NCBI GenBank assembly: GCA_022843175.1
Contig: JALHOE010000057.1
Location: 1-42,473, forward strand
Reading direction: 5' to 3'
Length of the DNA: 42,473 nt
DNA from: Deltaproteobacteria bacterium
GTDB lineage: Bacteria; Myxococcota_A; Polyangia; Polyangiales; JADJMO01
Part shown: positions 23,376-31,181 of the stretch, piece after piece
How the letters are laid out: each line of letters begins with the position of its first letter
Numbering within the stretch: the stretch's first letter is position 1
The notes under the pieces: model-generated
Databases searched by the model: none
The model's input: the letters and a program-made list of their open reading frames with translations, nothing else
What the model was told of the DNA's origin: nothing
Made by a program: the position numbers and the translations under genes

Positions 23376-24746
23376 TCAAGGTGACTCGAGCGCTCCGATC
23401 GCGCGCGGCGCCTTCCAGCACTTGCCGTCGTGGTCGGCCGGCGAGGCGATCGTGAGCTCTTTTCCCTTCCCCGCCGCTGGGCTGCCCGCGGTGAGGTGGG
23501 GATCGTTCGTGCCGGCGAGCTTTGGGTCGGCGTAGATGGGGGCAACGTCCATCACGGGCAGCATCGGCCGAAACATCGGATCCGCGGTGTGAAACCAGAC
23601 GTTGTTCGAGAAGACAAACGACGTGGGCTCGGTGTTGGCTCCCACGTTCACCGTCTCCCCCGAGATGCCCGGACCCACGACGACGATGTTGTTGACGAAT
23701 CGGCCGTTGCGCGAGGGGACGAACCGCGCGGGATCGACGGTCTCCTGGAGGATTCGCGCCGCCCAGCGCGTCGGACGCAGAATCGTGTTGTTCATCGCGA
23801 CGCATTCGTCGCAACCCACGTACGCCAGAGGCGTGTCCCCGCCGATGAACACGTTGGCATTCACGTTGAGGCGCGCAGCCTCGTATTTGGCGTCGCTCGG
23901 GCGGAAGAACTCGAGCCCCGTGGACCCGCCCATGTTCACCGCGCGCGGACCGGCGTTCTCGAACCAGTTGCGCGTCACGACGTTGTCGACGCAGCCGCCC
24001 TTCATTTGCACGCCCACCGACTCGCCGTTCTTGAACTTGCAGCGTGCGACAGTGACGCGATGACAACCGACCATGTCGACCATCTGTCCGCCGATCTTCT
24101 CGAACTCGCTGTCGAGGACGAACGCGTCGTCGACGCCGCTCATCTTGAGGCCGTCGTGGTTGCCCGACGCCACGTCGTGGATCTTGAGACCGCGGAACAC
24201 CAGGTGGTGGGCGGGCGTTGCGGCCGTCGCGCCGTCGTCGACGTTCATCGCGTTGGCGGTCTGTCCGCTGATCTCGAGCTCCTGCACGATGAGATACGTG
24301 GGGTCGGTGAGGTGCAGCCCCTCCGCGCCTCCCTGGATGTGGGGCTTCGCCTCGCCCGGCGCGCCCGTGATCATGATCGGCTGCGCGGCGGTGCCCTGGA
24401 GGTTGCTCGCGAAGGTGCCGCCCGGGTAGGCGCCCGCGTGGATGACGACCTTGTCGCCCGGCTTCGCGGCTTTGAGCGCCGCGTCGATCGTCGTGTACAT
24501 GCCGCCGGTCTGCACGTGCAGCTCGCGCGCGAAGGTGGCGGTGTCAGCCCAGGTCGCGATCGCTCCGCAGCCCGCGGCCGTGTCCATCGGGGCGGGTGAG
24601 TCACCGATCGGTGTCGTGTCGGCAGCGCTCGAGTCCGTGGTCGCGGTCGAATCGTCGACCGAGCCCGCGTCGTTGTCGGTCGCGGGAGGGGCCTCGCTGC
24701 TGCCACCGCAGCCGAGGACAAGGAGCGCGATGGCAAGGAGGCGCAT
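23376..24746 (-). CDS. surface lipoprotein with right-handed parallel beta-helix
   Basis: 456 residues from ATG at 24746. Lipoprotein signal MRLLAIALLVLGCGG with lipidated Cys13, then an Asp/Thr/Ser/Ala linker to about residue 58. The body is a pectate-lyase-like beta-helix: TGGMYTTIDAALKAAKPGD is the standard entry (DUF1565/nosD type), followed by rungs such as PIMITGAPGEAKPHIQGG, LIVQELEISGQTANAM, HLVFRGLKIHDV, NGRFVNNIVVVGPG and FVFSNNVWFH. It ends with the usual LTAGSPAAGKG...IGALE closing element. Such proteins bind or cleave polysaccharides; catalytic residues of lyases cannot be pinned down here. Several cysteines occur in the rungs (MVGCHRV, GGCVDN, VGCDECVA). Outer-membrane, probably surface-exposed. 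Confidence 0.85.
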   Translation of the reverse strand: MRLLAIALLVLGCGGSSEAPPATDNDAGSVDDSTATTDSSAADTTPIGDSPAPMDTAAGCGAIATWADTATFARELHVQTGGMYTTIDAALKAAKPGDKVVIHAGAYPGGTFASNLQGTAAQPIMITGAPGEAKPHIQGGAEGLHLTDPTYLIVQELEISGQTANAMNVDDGATAATPAHHLVFRGLKIHDVASGNHDGLKMSGVDDAFVLDSEFEKIGGQMVDMVGCHRVTVARCKFKNGESVGVQMKGGCVDNVVTRNWFENAGPRAVNMGGSTGLEFFRPSDAKYEAARLNVNANVFIGGDTPLAYVGCDECVAMNNTILRPTRWAARILQETVDPARFVPSRNGRFVNNIVVVGPGISGETVNVGANTEPTSFVFSNNVWFHTADPMFRPMLPVMDVAPIYADPKLAGTNDPHLTAGSPAAGKGKELTIASPADHDGKCWKAPRAIGALESP

Positions 24747-24893
24747 ACGCAAGAGCGTATGGATCTGAACTGCGCCCACAAGTGCGCTCGACCGGGACGG
24801 CTCCGCGGTCGCTCACGCACCCTCCGCGAGATCGATGTTCGAGTACACGGAGGAGAGCGTCGTCGCGCCGTCGAGCACCCCCCGCCCGACCGC

Positions 24894-25535
24894 TCACCTG
24901 CTGCGGACCTGGACGCGGAACACCCAGTGCGGGTGCTTCGCCTTCTCGTCGACCGCGAACACGTCGGCGGGGCCCGCGTCGCGCGGGTCCCACGCGAAGC
25001 CGCCCAGCGCCCGGTACTCGAGGAGGTCGAGGGTCACCGGCTCGGTGAGCGTCTTGGTGGTGAGGCGTACGTCGCCCACTGGCAACCGGTCCTTGGGGAC
25101 CGGCCCGGTGTAGGTGGCGCGCGGCGTGATCACCCGATAGCCGAGGCCGCCGTCCTTGCGCCGCTCGAAGGTGAGCTCGATGGGCACGATCGTGTTGCGC
25201 TCGACGTCGATTTCGTCGATGAAGATGCAGCGCGGATCGCGGGGATCGAACTCCATCACGCGGACCGCGCTCACCCGGTCGACGAGCTCCATCCGCAAGA
25301 CCCCGCGCATCCCGACGGCCACGGCGAACGGCATGCTGATCGTGACGGTGGAGGGATCGCCGAGCATCGCCAAGCCGGGTCGCACCTCGACGACCCCTTC
25401 GCGGATCGGCGCCACCGAAGCGCTCGCGCTCACGCTCACGACGGGGGGCGCGGGCGGCGGCGGCGGCGGCGGAATCGGCACCTGCTCGTCGCGCTTGCAG
25501 CCCACGAGAACGAACAGGAGCCACAGCGCGCGCAC
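24894..25535 (-). CDS. lipoprotein of unknown function with Pro-rich linker
   Basis: 213 residues from GTG at 25535. Signal MRALWLLFVLVGCKRD with lipidated Cys13, a run of prolines at residues about 20-32, then a domain with repeated beta strands (VTISMPFAVAVGM, IDEIDVERNTIVPIELTF, RVITPRATYTGP, HWVFRVQVRSR). No family recognised. It is followed downstream by a 147-bp gap in front of the beta-helix lipoprotein gene on the same strand, in which I see no gene or clear promoter. Probably an outer-membrane or periplasmic accessory lipoprotein. Confidence 0.7.
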   Translation of the reverse strand: MRALWLLFVLVGCKRDEQVPIPPPPPPPAPPVVSVSASASVAPIREGVVEVRPGLAMLGDPSTVTISMPFAVAVGMRGVLRMELVDRVSAVRVMEFDPRDPRCIFIDEIDVERNTIVPIELTFERRKDGGLGYRVITPRATYTGPVPKDRLPVGDVRLTTKTLTEPVTLDLLEYRALGGFAWDPRDAGPADVFAVDEKAKHPHWVFRVQVRSR

Positions 25536-25801
25536 GCGCCGACGATAGCTCAGCCCGCGAGCGCACGCTGGAGCGCGCCGTCGAACCGGCGAGGTCGATG
25601 CGCTCGAGGTCCTGATCGACCACGAAGCTCTTGTCGATCTCCTCGGTCCGCGTCACGAACCCGAGCCCACCCGACCGCTCCGCCGGTCTCTGGCGTCCAA
25701 CCGACCCGGCAGCCTGTACGACGCCAGCATGCTCCCACCATGGATTGGACCGGAAGCACGTTCGGTCACGGCGCGATGGTGCGCCGGCCGCCCGAGCGCG
25801 C
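25536..25801. other. gene-free stretch
   Basis: Between the divergent lipoprotein and small membrane protein. Short frames on both strands are present, but none has a believable start, domain or signal; one minus-strand stretch reading TRTEEIDKSFVVDQDLERI looks protein-like and might be a decayed remnant, without an intact start or context. Confidence 0.35.
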
Positions 25802-25834
25802 TTGACACTCAGGTGGCATTCTGTAAATGCAGAA
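25802..25834 (+). promoter_or_regulatory. sigma-70 promoter with overlapping inverted repeat
   Basis: Consensus TTGACA at 25802-25807 and TAAATG at 25824-25829, 16 bp apart. TTCTG-TAAATG-CAGAA at 25819-25834 is a 5-bp-arm inverted repeat lying across the -10, as for a repressor. The ATG is at 25838, only about 8 bases beyond the -10, so transcription would start at or just before the start codon. Confidence 0.5.
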
Positions 25835-25837
25835 CGC

Positions 25838-26263
25838 ATGGATTGGTACGCCCGAGCCCATTTAACCGCGCTCGCGGCGTGGGGTGGGCTCGTCGTCCTC
25901 GAGTCGTTCATCGAGCTCCGGGCGCGCGACGACCGGGCGTTGCATCGCGCCGCGCGCACGCACTTCCTCCTCGACGTCTTCGTCGAGCTGCCGTTGCTCG
26001 TCGCGGTGCTCGCGACCGGAGCCGTCCTCGCCGCGCGCGTGCCGGTGTGGACGACGCTGCACACGATGAAGGTCGCCGCCGGGCTCACCGCGGTCGTCGC
26101 CAACCTGTACTGCGTCGCCATCGTCTTCCGCCGACACGCCGCGCGCGATCGTGTCGACGCGCTTCGCCGCGACACCGTGCGCGTGCGCGTGGTCTCGCCG
26201 GCGATCGGTCTCCCCGCCGCCGCGTTGGCAGCGTGGATCGGCGTCACCCACTTCCTTCGCTAG
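25838..26263 (+). CDS. four-helix membrane protein, partner of MmgE/PrpD gene
   Basis: 141 residues from ATG at 25838. Four hydrophobic segments: AHLTALAAWGGLVVL (about 7-22), LPLLVAVLATGAVLAARV, VAAGLTAVVANLYCVAIVF and PAAALAAWIGVTHFL, joined by Arg/His-rich loops (RARDDRALHRAARTH, RRHAARDRVDALRRD). It looks like a small uncharacterised inner-membrane protein; no motif for a known carrier. Its TAG stop is part of the Shine-Dalgarno (TAGGAGG, 26261-26267) of the MmgE/PrpD gene, so the two are co-translated. The promoter in front lacks room for a leader; see the promoter entry. Confidence 0.75.
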   Translation: MDWYARAHLTALAAWGGLVVLESFIELRARDDRALHRAARTHFLLDVFVELPLLVAVLATGAVLAARVPVWTTLHTMKVAAGLTAVVANLYCVAIVFRRHAARDRVDALRRDTVRVRVVSPAIGLPAAALAAWIGVTHFLR

Positions 26264-26274
26264 GAGGCAGCTCG

Positions 26275-27771
26275 ATGTCCATCGTCGAATCCGTGTGCGC
26301 GTGGGCCGCCTCGCTCCGGCTCGGGGACGTACCCGCGAGCGTGCGCGAAGCCTGCCGCGATCAGCGGCGCTCGGTGATGGCGTCGATCGCGGCCTCCGCA
26401 CACGACGAGACCTCGCAGCGTGTCCTTCGGGCGGTCGGCGGGTGGGCCGCGGACGGTGACGTCGCGCTGCCCACCACCGCTCGGCGCGTGCGCGCGGACG
26501 ACGCGTTGTACGCGGCGACGTCGCTCTCGATGGCGCAGGATTTCGACGACTACCTATGCTTCGGGCACAGCGGGCACTCCGCGGTGCTCGTGCCGATGCT
26601 GCTCGGTGGGCCACCCGAGAGACAGCTGCTCGCGCAGGTCGCCGCCAACGAGATCGAGGCCCGGCTCGGCGGAGCGTGTCTGCTCGGACCGCTGAACGGG
26701 CAGATGTGGAGCTTCATTCACGCCGCGGGCGCCGCGGTCGCCGCGGGGATGCTCCTCGATCTCGACTCGCGGCGGCTCGCGCACGCGCTCGCGATCGCGC
26801 TCTATCAGGCGCCGCGGCCCACGGCGCCGGGCTTCATGGGCCCCGACTCGAAGCTGCTCACCGCTGCAGAGCCCACGATGATCGGCGTTCGGGCCGCGCG
26901 CCTCGCCGCCGCCGACGCCACGGGCCCGCTCGACGCGCTCGATCACCCGCACGGCTTCCTCGGTGCGTTCTCGTTCGCGCCGTTGCGCGCGTTCTTCGAG
27001 GGCCTCGGCGTCGGGTATGCGACCGAGACGATCGCGGTGAAGCCATACCCCGGCTGCGCGTACATCGACACCACGATCGACGCGCTGCTGTCGCTCGATC
27101 TGCCCGAGCCGGATGCGATCGAGTCGATCGACGTGGACGCGAGCCTGCTCACCTGCATGATGAACGCGATGTCACGCTGCGAGGGCATTCCCTCGACCGT
27201 CGGCGTGAACTTCTCGATCCCGTGGAGCGTCGCCGCCGCGCTCGGCCCGCGGAGGCTCGGGCCGGACGAGCTGCGCCGCGAACGGCTGCCCTCCCTCGCC
27301 GCGCTCGCCAGTCGCGTGCGGCTCCACCACGACTGGTCGATGACCGCGACCTCGCTCCGCGCGTTCGCGCCGCTCGGCGTGCCGGGATTTGCCGGGATTT
27401 CCTCGCGCGCGATCCTCTCCGCGCTCGGCCGCATGCGAGCCGAGCACCCGCCGCTCGCGCTCGACCTCGCGATGGTGCCCGCGCTCGCGTCGGTCGGGCC
27501 GGCGATCCGTCGCGGCGCGCGCTCTCTGCCCTGGCAACCGGACGCGCTCGCCGAGTTCGCGTGGACGTTTCCTGCGCGGGTGAGGGTGAAGACGCGCGAC
27601 GGCCACATCCACGACGCGCGCGTCGACGTCCCGCGCGGCACCGGCGTGACGCGCGCTGCGGTGAGCCGCGAGAAGCTCGCCGAGTACGGCCCGCGCTTGT
27701 GGGGCGAGTCCGGCACGCGCGCCCTCGAGGCGGCGATCGACGCCGACGCGGGCGATCTCTGGGCGCTCTGA
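26275..27771 (+). CDS. MmgE/PrpD-family protein (2-methylcitrate dehydratase / aconitate decarboxylase superfamily)
   Basis: 498 residues from ATG at 26275, with GGAGG at ideal distance. Family hallmarks: an all-alpha first domain with SLSMAQDFDDYLCFGHSGHS (the Asp and His pair at the active site), QVAANEIEARLGGACL, FIHAAGAAVAAGMLLD, and the second domain with AVKPYPGCAYIDTTID, the usual K-x-(Y/H)-P-x-C motif. The superfamily includes 2-methylcitrate dehydratase and cis-aconitate decarboxylase; the subfamily cannot be fixed. Neither prpB nor prpC is present nearby, so a propionate pathway is not supported. It follows the small membrane protein in an apparent two-gene operon and ends 126 bp before the converging toxin gene; a 5-bp-stem hairpin CCGAG-ggtg-CTCGG lies there at 27837-27850. 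Confidence 0.88.
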   Translation: MSIVESVCAWAASLRLGDVPASVREACRDQRRSVMASIAASAHDETSQRVLRAVGGWAADGDVALPTTARRVRADDALYAATSLSMAQDFDDYLCFGHSGHSAVLVPMLLGGPPERQLLAQVAANEIEARLGGACLLGPLNGQMWSFIHAAGAAVAAGMLLDLDSRRLAHALAIALYQAPRPTAPGFMGPDSKLLTAAEPTMIGVRAARLAAADATGPLDALDHPHGFLGAFSFAPLRAFFEGLGVGYATETIAVKPYPGCAYIDTTIDALLSLDLPEPDAIESIDVDASLLTCMMNAMSRCEGIPSTVGVNFSIPWSVAAALGPRRLGPDELRRERLPSLAALASRVRLHHDWSMTATSLRAFAPLGVPGFAGISSRAILSALGRMRAEHPPLALDLAMVPALASVGPAIRRGARSLPWQPDALAEFAWTFPARVRVKTRDGHIHDARVDVPRGTGVTRAAVSREKLAEYGPRLWGESGTRALEAAIDADAGDLWAL

Positions 27772-27897
27772 CGCGCGCGCCGAGGGTTGTGTCTTCGGCA
27801 TCGGCGCCTCGACCGACCGTGACGATGTCCACCCAGCCGAGGGTGCTCGGACGACGCTTCTCCCGCCAATGTGTGGCGCAAGTCTCGACCCGTCCCC

Positions 27898-28200
27898 TTA
27901 GCGAGCGCGCCAGTAGCCGGGGCGCCGTCGGGCATGGGCCAGGGCGATCACGACGATCTCGTTCGCGTCGTGCGCGAAGACGACCCGATAGGGGAAACGA
28001 GTCAGTCGAAAGAAGCGCGCGCGTGCGTCGAACGGACTGACCGACCACGCCTCCGGTCGCGAGCGAACCAACGCGAGTGCGCGCTGAACCTCGTTCACCA
28101 ACGCCACGCCAAGCCCGGGATCCTGCTCCTCGTACCAATCGAACGCCGCCTCGAGCTCCTCGGCGGCGGCAGGATGGAACCGAATGCGAGGTTCGCTCAC
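27898..28200 (-). CDS. ParE/RelE-type toxin
   Basis: 100 residues from GTG at 28200, which overlaps the antitoxin stop as GTGA. Typical ParE layout: IRFHPAAAEELEAAFDWYEEQ, LVNEVQRALALVRSRPEAW, then FFRLTRFPYRVVFAHDANEIVVIALAHARRRP in the C-terminal sheet, with the conserved FPY/YR core. Toxins of this family poison gyrase or cleave mRNA. The pair is probably stress-responsive or addictive; the antitoxin is directly upstream. Confidence 0.9.
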   Translation of the reverse strand: MSEPRIRFHPAAAEELEAAFDWYEEQDPGLGVALVNEVQRALALVRSRPEAWSVSPFDARARFFRLTRFPYRVVFAHDANEIVVIALAHARRRPGYWRAR

Positions 28201-28430
28201 GGTTTCTTGGACTTCGCGCGCAATCGGTCGCGCACGGCATCCCAGTCCGCGAGCTCCACCGTGCCGGCTGCGAGGGCGTCGAGCCGGGCACGCACCTCGG
28301 TCACCCAAAGCGCGTCCGCCTCCTCGTCGGTGGAGGTGTCGAGGCTCTCGATCAACGCGCGAGCGACACGTGCACGTTCGCCGGCCGTGAGGTCGAGCGC
28401 TTCGTCCAGAATGCGTGCGGGATCAGCCAT
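28197..28430 (-). CDS. antitoxin of a type II toxin-antitoxin module
   Basis: 77 residues from ATG at 28430. MADPARILDEALDLTAGERARVA and LIESLDT are the pattern of the 'putative addiction module component' antitoxins; the chain ends in a Lys-rich tail (RLRAKSKKP) that would wrap the toxin. The toxin gene overlaps the stop by 4 bp. The two usually autorepress their own promoter, which must be in the 165 bp upstream that contains no intact gene. Confidence 0.88.
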   Translation of the reverse strand: MADPARILDEALDLTAGERARVARALIESLDTSTDEEADALWVTEVRARLDALAAGTVELADWDAVRDRLRAKSKKP

Positions 28431-28477
28431 CGCGATGAAAGCCTAACGCGTCGTCGTGCAGTGCGCAGCCGCTGAGG

Positions 28478-28543
28478 TCACGCGGGCGAGCGCTGCCCTC
28501 GCAACGAGCGGGTACCGACGCCGCCCACGATGACGACTCTCAC
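28478..28543 (-). pseudogene. remnant of a flavoprotein N-terminus
   Basis: A 21-codon minus-strand frame from GTG at 28543 reads MRVVIVGGVGTRSLRGQRSPA and stops. The beginning is the FAD-binding strand and Gly loop of a pyridine-nucleotide disulfide oxidoreductase. A 21-bp stretch of its DNA is identical to the same spot in the CoA-disulfide reductase gene at 22490-22510. It probably marks a truncated copy, or just conserved coding DNA; too short to be functional. Confidence 0.35.
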
Positions 28544-28595
28544 GATGCTCTCGAGGAAATGCAGCCATTGGCACAACCGACGGGTCTGATTCTCG

Positions 28596-31055
28596 TCATG
28601 CACGAATCCGCTTGTTCTCGGGATCGTAGAGCGGCCGCAGCGACGCGACGGCGGGGTAGCGCTTGTCGGCGATCTCGACGTCCCACGAGCCGGCGTCGAG
28701 GAACGCCTGATCGATCCGCACGTCGGCCTCGATCATCGCGAGGCCGACCGCGCCGCCGAGCGTGAACCCATAGGACGCGGCGCGCACGTAGCCCACCGGC
28801 TTGCCGTTTCTCCGGACGACCTCGGCGTGAAAGAGGAGCGGCTCGGGATCCTTGCACAGCACCTGCACGAGCCGCTTCTTCAGCGGGCCCGCGCTCTTCT
28901 TGGCGAGCACCGCCTCTTTGCCGACGAAGCCGCCCGGCTTCTCGAGGTCGACGGCGAAGCCGAGGCCGGCCTCGAGCACCGAGTCGGTGTTGTCGATGTC
29001 GTGCCCGTAGTCGCGGTAGCCCTTCTCCATGCGGCAGCTCGCGAGCGTTTTGAGCCCCGCGTGACGCACGCCGAGCGCCGCGCCGGCCCGGACGAGGCGG
29101 TCGTGGACGTGCGTGGCCTGCTCGGTGGGGATGTAGAGCTCGTAGCCGAGCTCGCCGAGGTAGGTGATGCGCACGCACAGCACGCGGGCGAAGCCGATAT
29201 CGATCTCGCGCGCCGCGCGGAAGGGGAACGCCTCGTTCGACATGTCGGCGTGGGTGACGGCCTGCATCAGCGCGCGCGACCGCGGACCCTGCACGTTGAG
29301 CTGCGCGTACCCGCTCGTGACGTCGGCGACGAACGCGTGTGCGTCGCCGAAGTGCCGCCGCATGAGCGTCTCGACGTGCCGATGCGCGGTGTCCGAGGCG
29401 ACGACCTGGAAGCGGTCGTCTCCGAGCTTGGTCACCGTGAGGTCGGCCTCGAGCGTGCCGCCCTCGTTGAGCCACTGGGTGTAGGTGATGACGCCGCTCG
29501 CGCCGTCGACGTTGTTCGCGGAGAGCGTGTTGAGGAGGCGCCCTGCGTCGCGGCCCTGCACGAGGAACTTCGCCATGAACGACATGTCCATCAGCACGAC
29601 GCCCTCGCGCGTCGCCCGGTGCTCGGCCTCCCAGTACGGCCAGAAGCTCGGGCGGCCCCAGCTGAGCGCCTCGACCCGCGGCTCGACGCCCGGCGGCGCG
29701 TACCAATCTGCGCCCTCCCAGCCGCTGACGTCCTTGAAGTACGCGCGCTCCGCCGCGAGCCGCTCGTGGAGCGCCGACTTCTTCGCCCCGCGCGCCGTGG
29801 TCATGGAGCGGAACGGGTAGTGGCACTGGTAGACCATGCCGAGCGATTCGACCGTGCGCGTCCGGCGATACTCCGGGTTCGCCTGGTAGGGGTGGAGCCG
29901 GTCGATGTGCATGCCCGTCACGTCGACGTCCGGGCGGCCGTTGACGATCCAGTGCGCGAGCACGCGACCGAGGCCGCCGCCGGTGAGGATGCCGATCGAG
30001 TTGAGGCCGGCGGCGACGAAGTAATTGCGCACCTCGGGCGACTCGCCGACGACGGGCGCAAGGTCGGGCGTGAAGCTCTCGGGGCCGCAGAAGAACTTCT
30101 TCACCCCGACCTCGAGCGACGCGGGCACGCGGGACATCGCGCGCTCGAGGTACGGCGTCATCCGATCCCAGTCCGGCGGGATCTCGCCGAAGGAGAAGTC
30201 TCCGGGCACGCCGTCGATCTTCCACGGCGCGCACACCGGCTCGAAGAGCCCGATCATCAGGCAGCCGCCGCCCTCTTCGCGGTAATACCCGTGGCAGCCG
30301 GGATCCTCGATCACCGGCCACGACTGCGACAGGCCGGGGATGCGGTCGGTGATGAGGTAGTAGTGCTCGGCGGCCTGGTTGGGGATGACGACCCCCGACC
30401 TCTCGCCCAGTTGTCGCGCCCACATGCCGGCGCAGTTGACGACGTATTCGCACTCGATATCGCCCGCGGTCGTGCGCACCCCGGCGACGGCGCCCCGCTT
30501 GATGATGACGTCGGTGACCGCGACGTTCTCGACGACGCGGGCGCCCTTCAGGCGGGCGCCCTTGGCGAGCGCCATCGTCACGTCGACGGGGTTCACGCGC
30601 CCGTCCTCCTTCACGTAGAACCCCGCGAGCACGTCGTCGATCCGCGCGAGCGGGAACAGCTCCTTCACCTCGCCGGGCGAGAGCTCGTGCACGTCGACCC
30701 CGCAGTAGCGGTTGAACGCCGACACGCGGCGATACTCCTCGAGCCGGTCGCGATCGGACGCGAGCTCGATGAAGCCGACCGGCATCAGGCCGGTGGCCTG
30801 CCCGGTCTCCGCCTCGAGCCGCGCGTAGAGATCGCGCGTGTATTTGCGCATCTCGGTCGAGGTCTCGGACGTCGAGCCGAAGGTCACCATCAGCCCCGCG
30901 GCGTGCCAGGTGGTGCCGGACGTGACGCGATCGCGCTCGAGGAGCACGGTGTCGACGAGGCCCATGTGGGCGAGGTGATAGGCGACGGAGCAACCGATGA
31001 CGCCGCCGCCGATGACGACGACGCGCGCGCGCGCGGGGAGGACGGGCTGGTTCAC
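28596..31055 (-). CDS. dimethylglycine/sarcosine-dehydrogenase-like FAD enzyme with GcvT domains
   Basis: 819 residues from GTG at 31055. Rossmann motif VVVIGGGVIGCSVAYHLA, then SGTTWHAAGLM, in which His51 is in the position covalently bound to FAD in dimethylglycine and sarcosine dehydrogenases. The first 370 residues are the DAO domain (substrate-side VAAGLNSIGILTGGGLG). About 375-430 is an FAO-M-like region, followed by aminomethyltransferase (GcvT) domains to the C-terminus (DMSFMAKFLVQGRD, LGELGYELYIPTEQ, YVRAASYGFTLGG). Such enzymes oxidatively demethylate N-methyl amines and pass the methyl group to tetrahydrofolate. The substrate may differ, since no betaine or glycine-cleavage genes are here. 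It is divergent from a hybrid histidine kinase, and the gap contains a TGAC-N4-GTCA palindrome. Confidence 0.9.
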   Translation of the reverse strand: MNQPVLPARARVVVIGGGVIGCSVAYHLAHMGLVDTVLLERDRVTSGTTWHAAGLMVTFGSTSETSTEMRKYTRDLYARLEAETGQATGLMPVGFIELASDRDRLEEYRRVSAFNRYCGVDVHELSPGEVKELFPLARIDDVLAGFYVKEDGRVNPVDVTMALAKGARLKGARVVENVAVTDVIIKRGAVAGVRTTAGDIECEYVVNCAGMWARQLGERSGVVIPNQAAEHYYLITDRIPGLSQSWPVIEDPGCHGYYREEGGGCLMIGLFEPVCAPWKIDGVPGDFSFGEIPPDWDRMTPYLERAMSRVPASLEVGVKKFFCGPESFTPDLAPVVGESPEVRNYFVAAGLNSIGILTGGGLGRVLAHWIVNGRPDVDVTGMHIDRLHPYQANPEYRRTRTVESLGMVYQCHYPFRSMTTARGAKKSALHERLAAERAYFKDVSGWEGADWYAPPGVEPRVEALSWGRPSFWPYWEAEHRATREGVVLMDMSFMAKFLVQGRDAGRLLNTLSANNVDGASGVITYTQWLNEGGTLEADLTVTKLGDDRFQVVASDTAHRHVETLMRRHFGDAHAFVADVTSGYAQLNVQGPRSRALMQAVTHADMSNEAFPFRAAREIDIGFARVLCVRITYLGELGYELYIPTEQATHVHDRLVRAGAALGVRHAGLKTLASCRMEKGYRDYGHDIDNTDSVLEAGLGFAVDLEKPGGFVGKEAVLAKKSAGPLKKRLVQVLCKDPEPLLFHAEVVRRNGKPVGYVRAASYGFTLGGAVGLAMIEADVRIDQAFLDAGSWDVEIADKRYPAVASLRPLYDPENKRIRA

Positions 31056-31115
31056 GGCCCGCGAGCATAGCCGGCCGAGCCAGGGAGCCCTGCCGAGCAG
31101 GGTAGAGCCGCGACA

Positions 31116-31127
31116 TGACGGCCGTCA
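31116..31127. promoter_or_regulatory. TGAC-N4-GTCA palindrome in divergent control region
   Basis: TGACGGCCGTCA is a perfect 12-bp palindrome 61-72 bp before the dehydrogenase GTG and 55-66 bp before the hybrid-kinase ATG. Same half-sites and spacing as four other intergenic sites in the window. Confidence 0.6.
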
Positions 31128-31181
31128 GGTTGCGGGCGCCGTCGCCGTCGCCGGTCATTGTTCGGCGCCTACACTTGCTCG

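Noticed and set aside
26275-27771. Propionate (methylcitrate) pathway for the MmgE/PrpD gene
   Set aside because: No prpB, prpC or acnD-like gene adjoins it, and the family covers several reactions.
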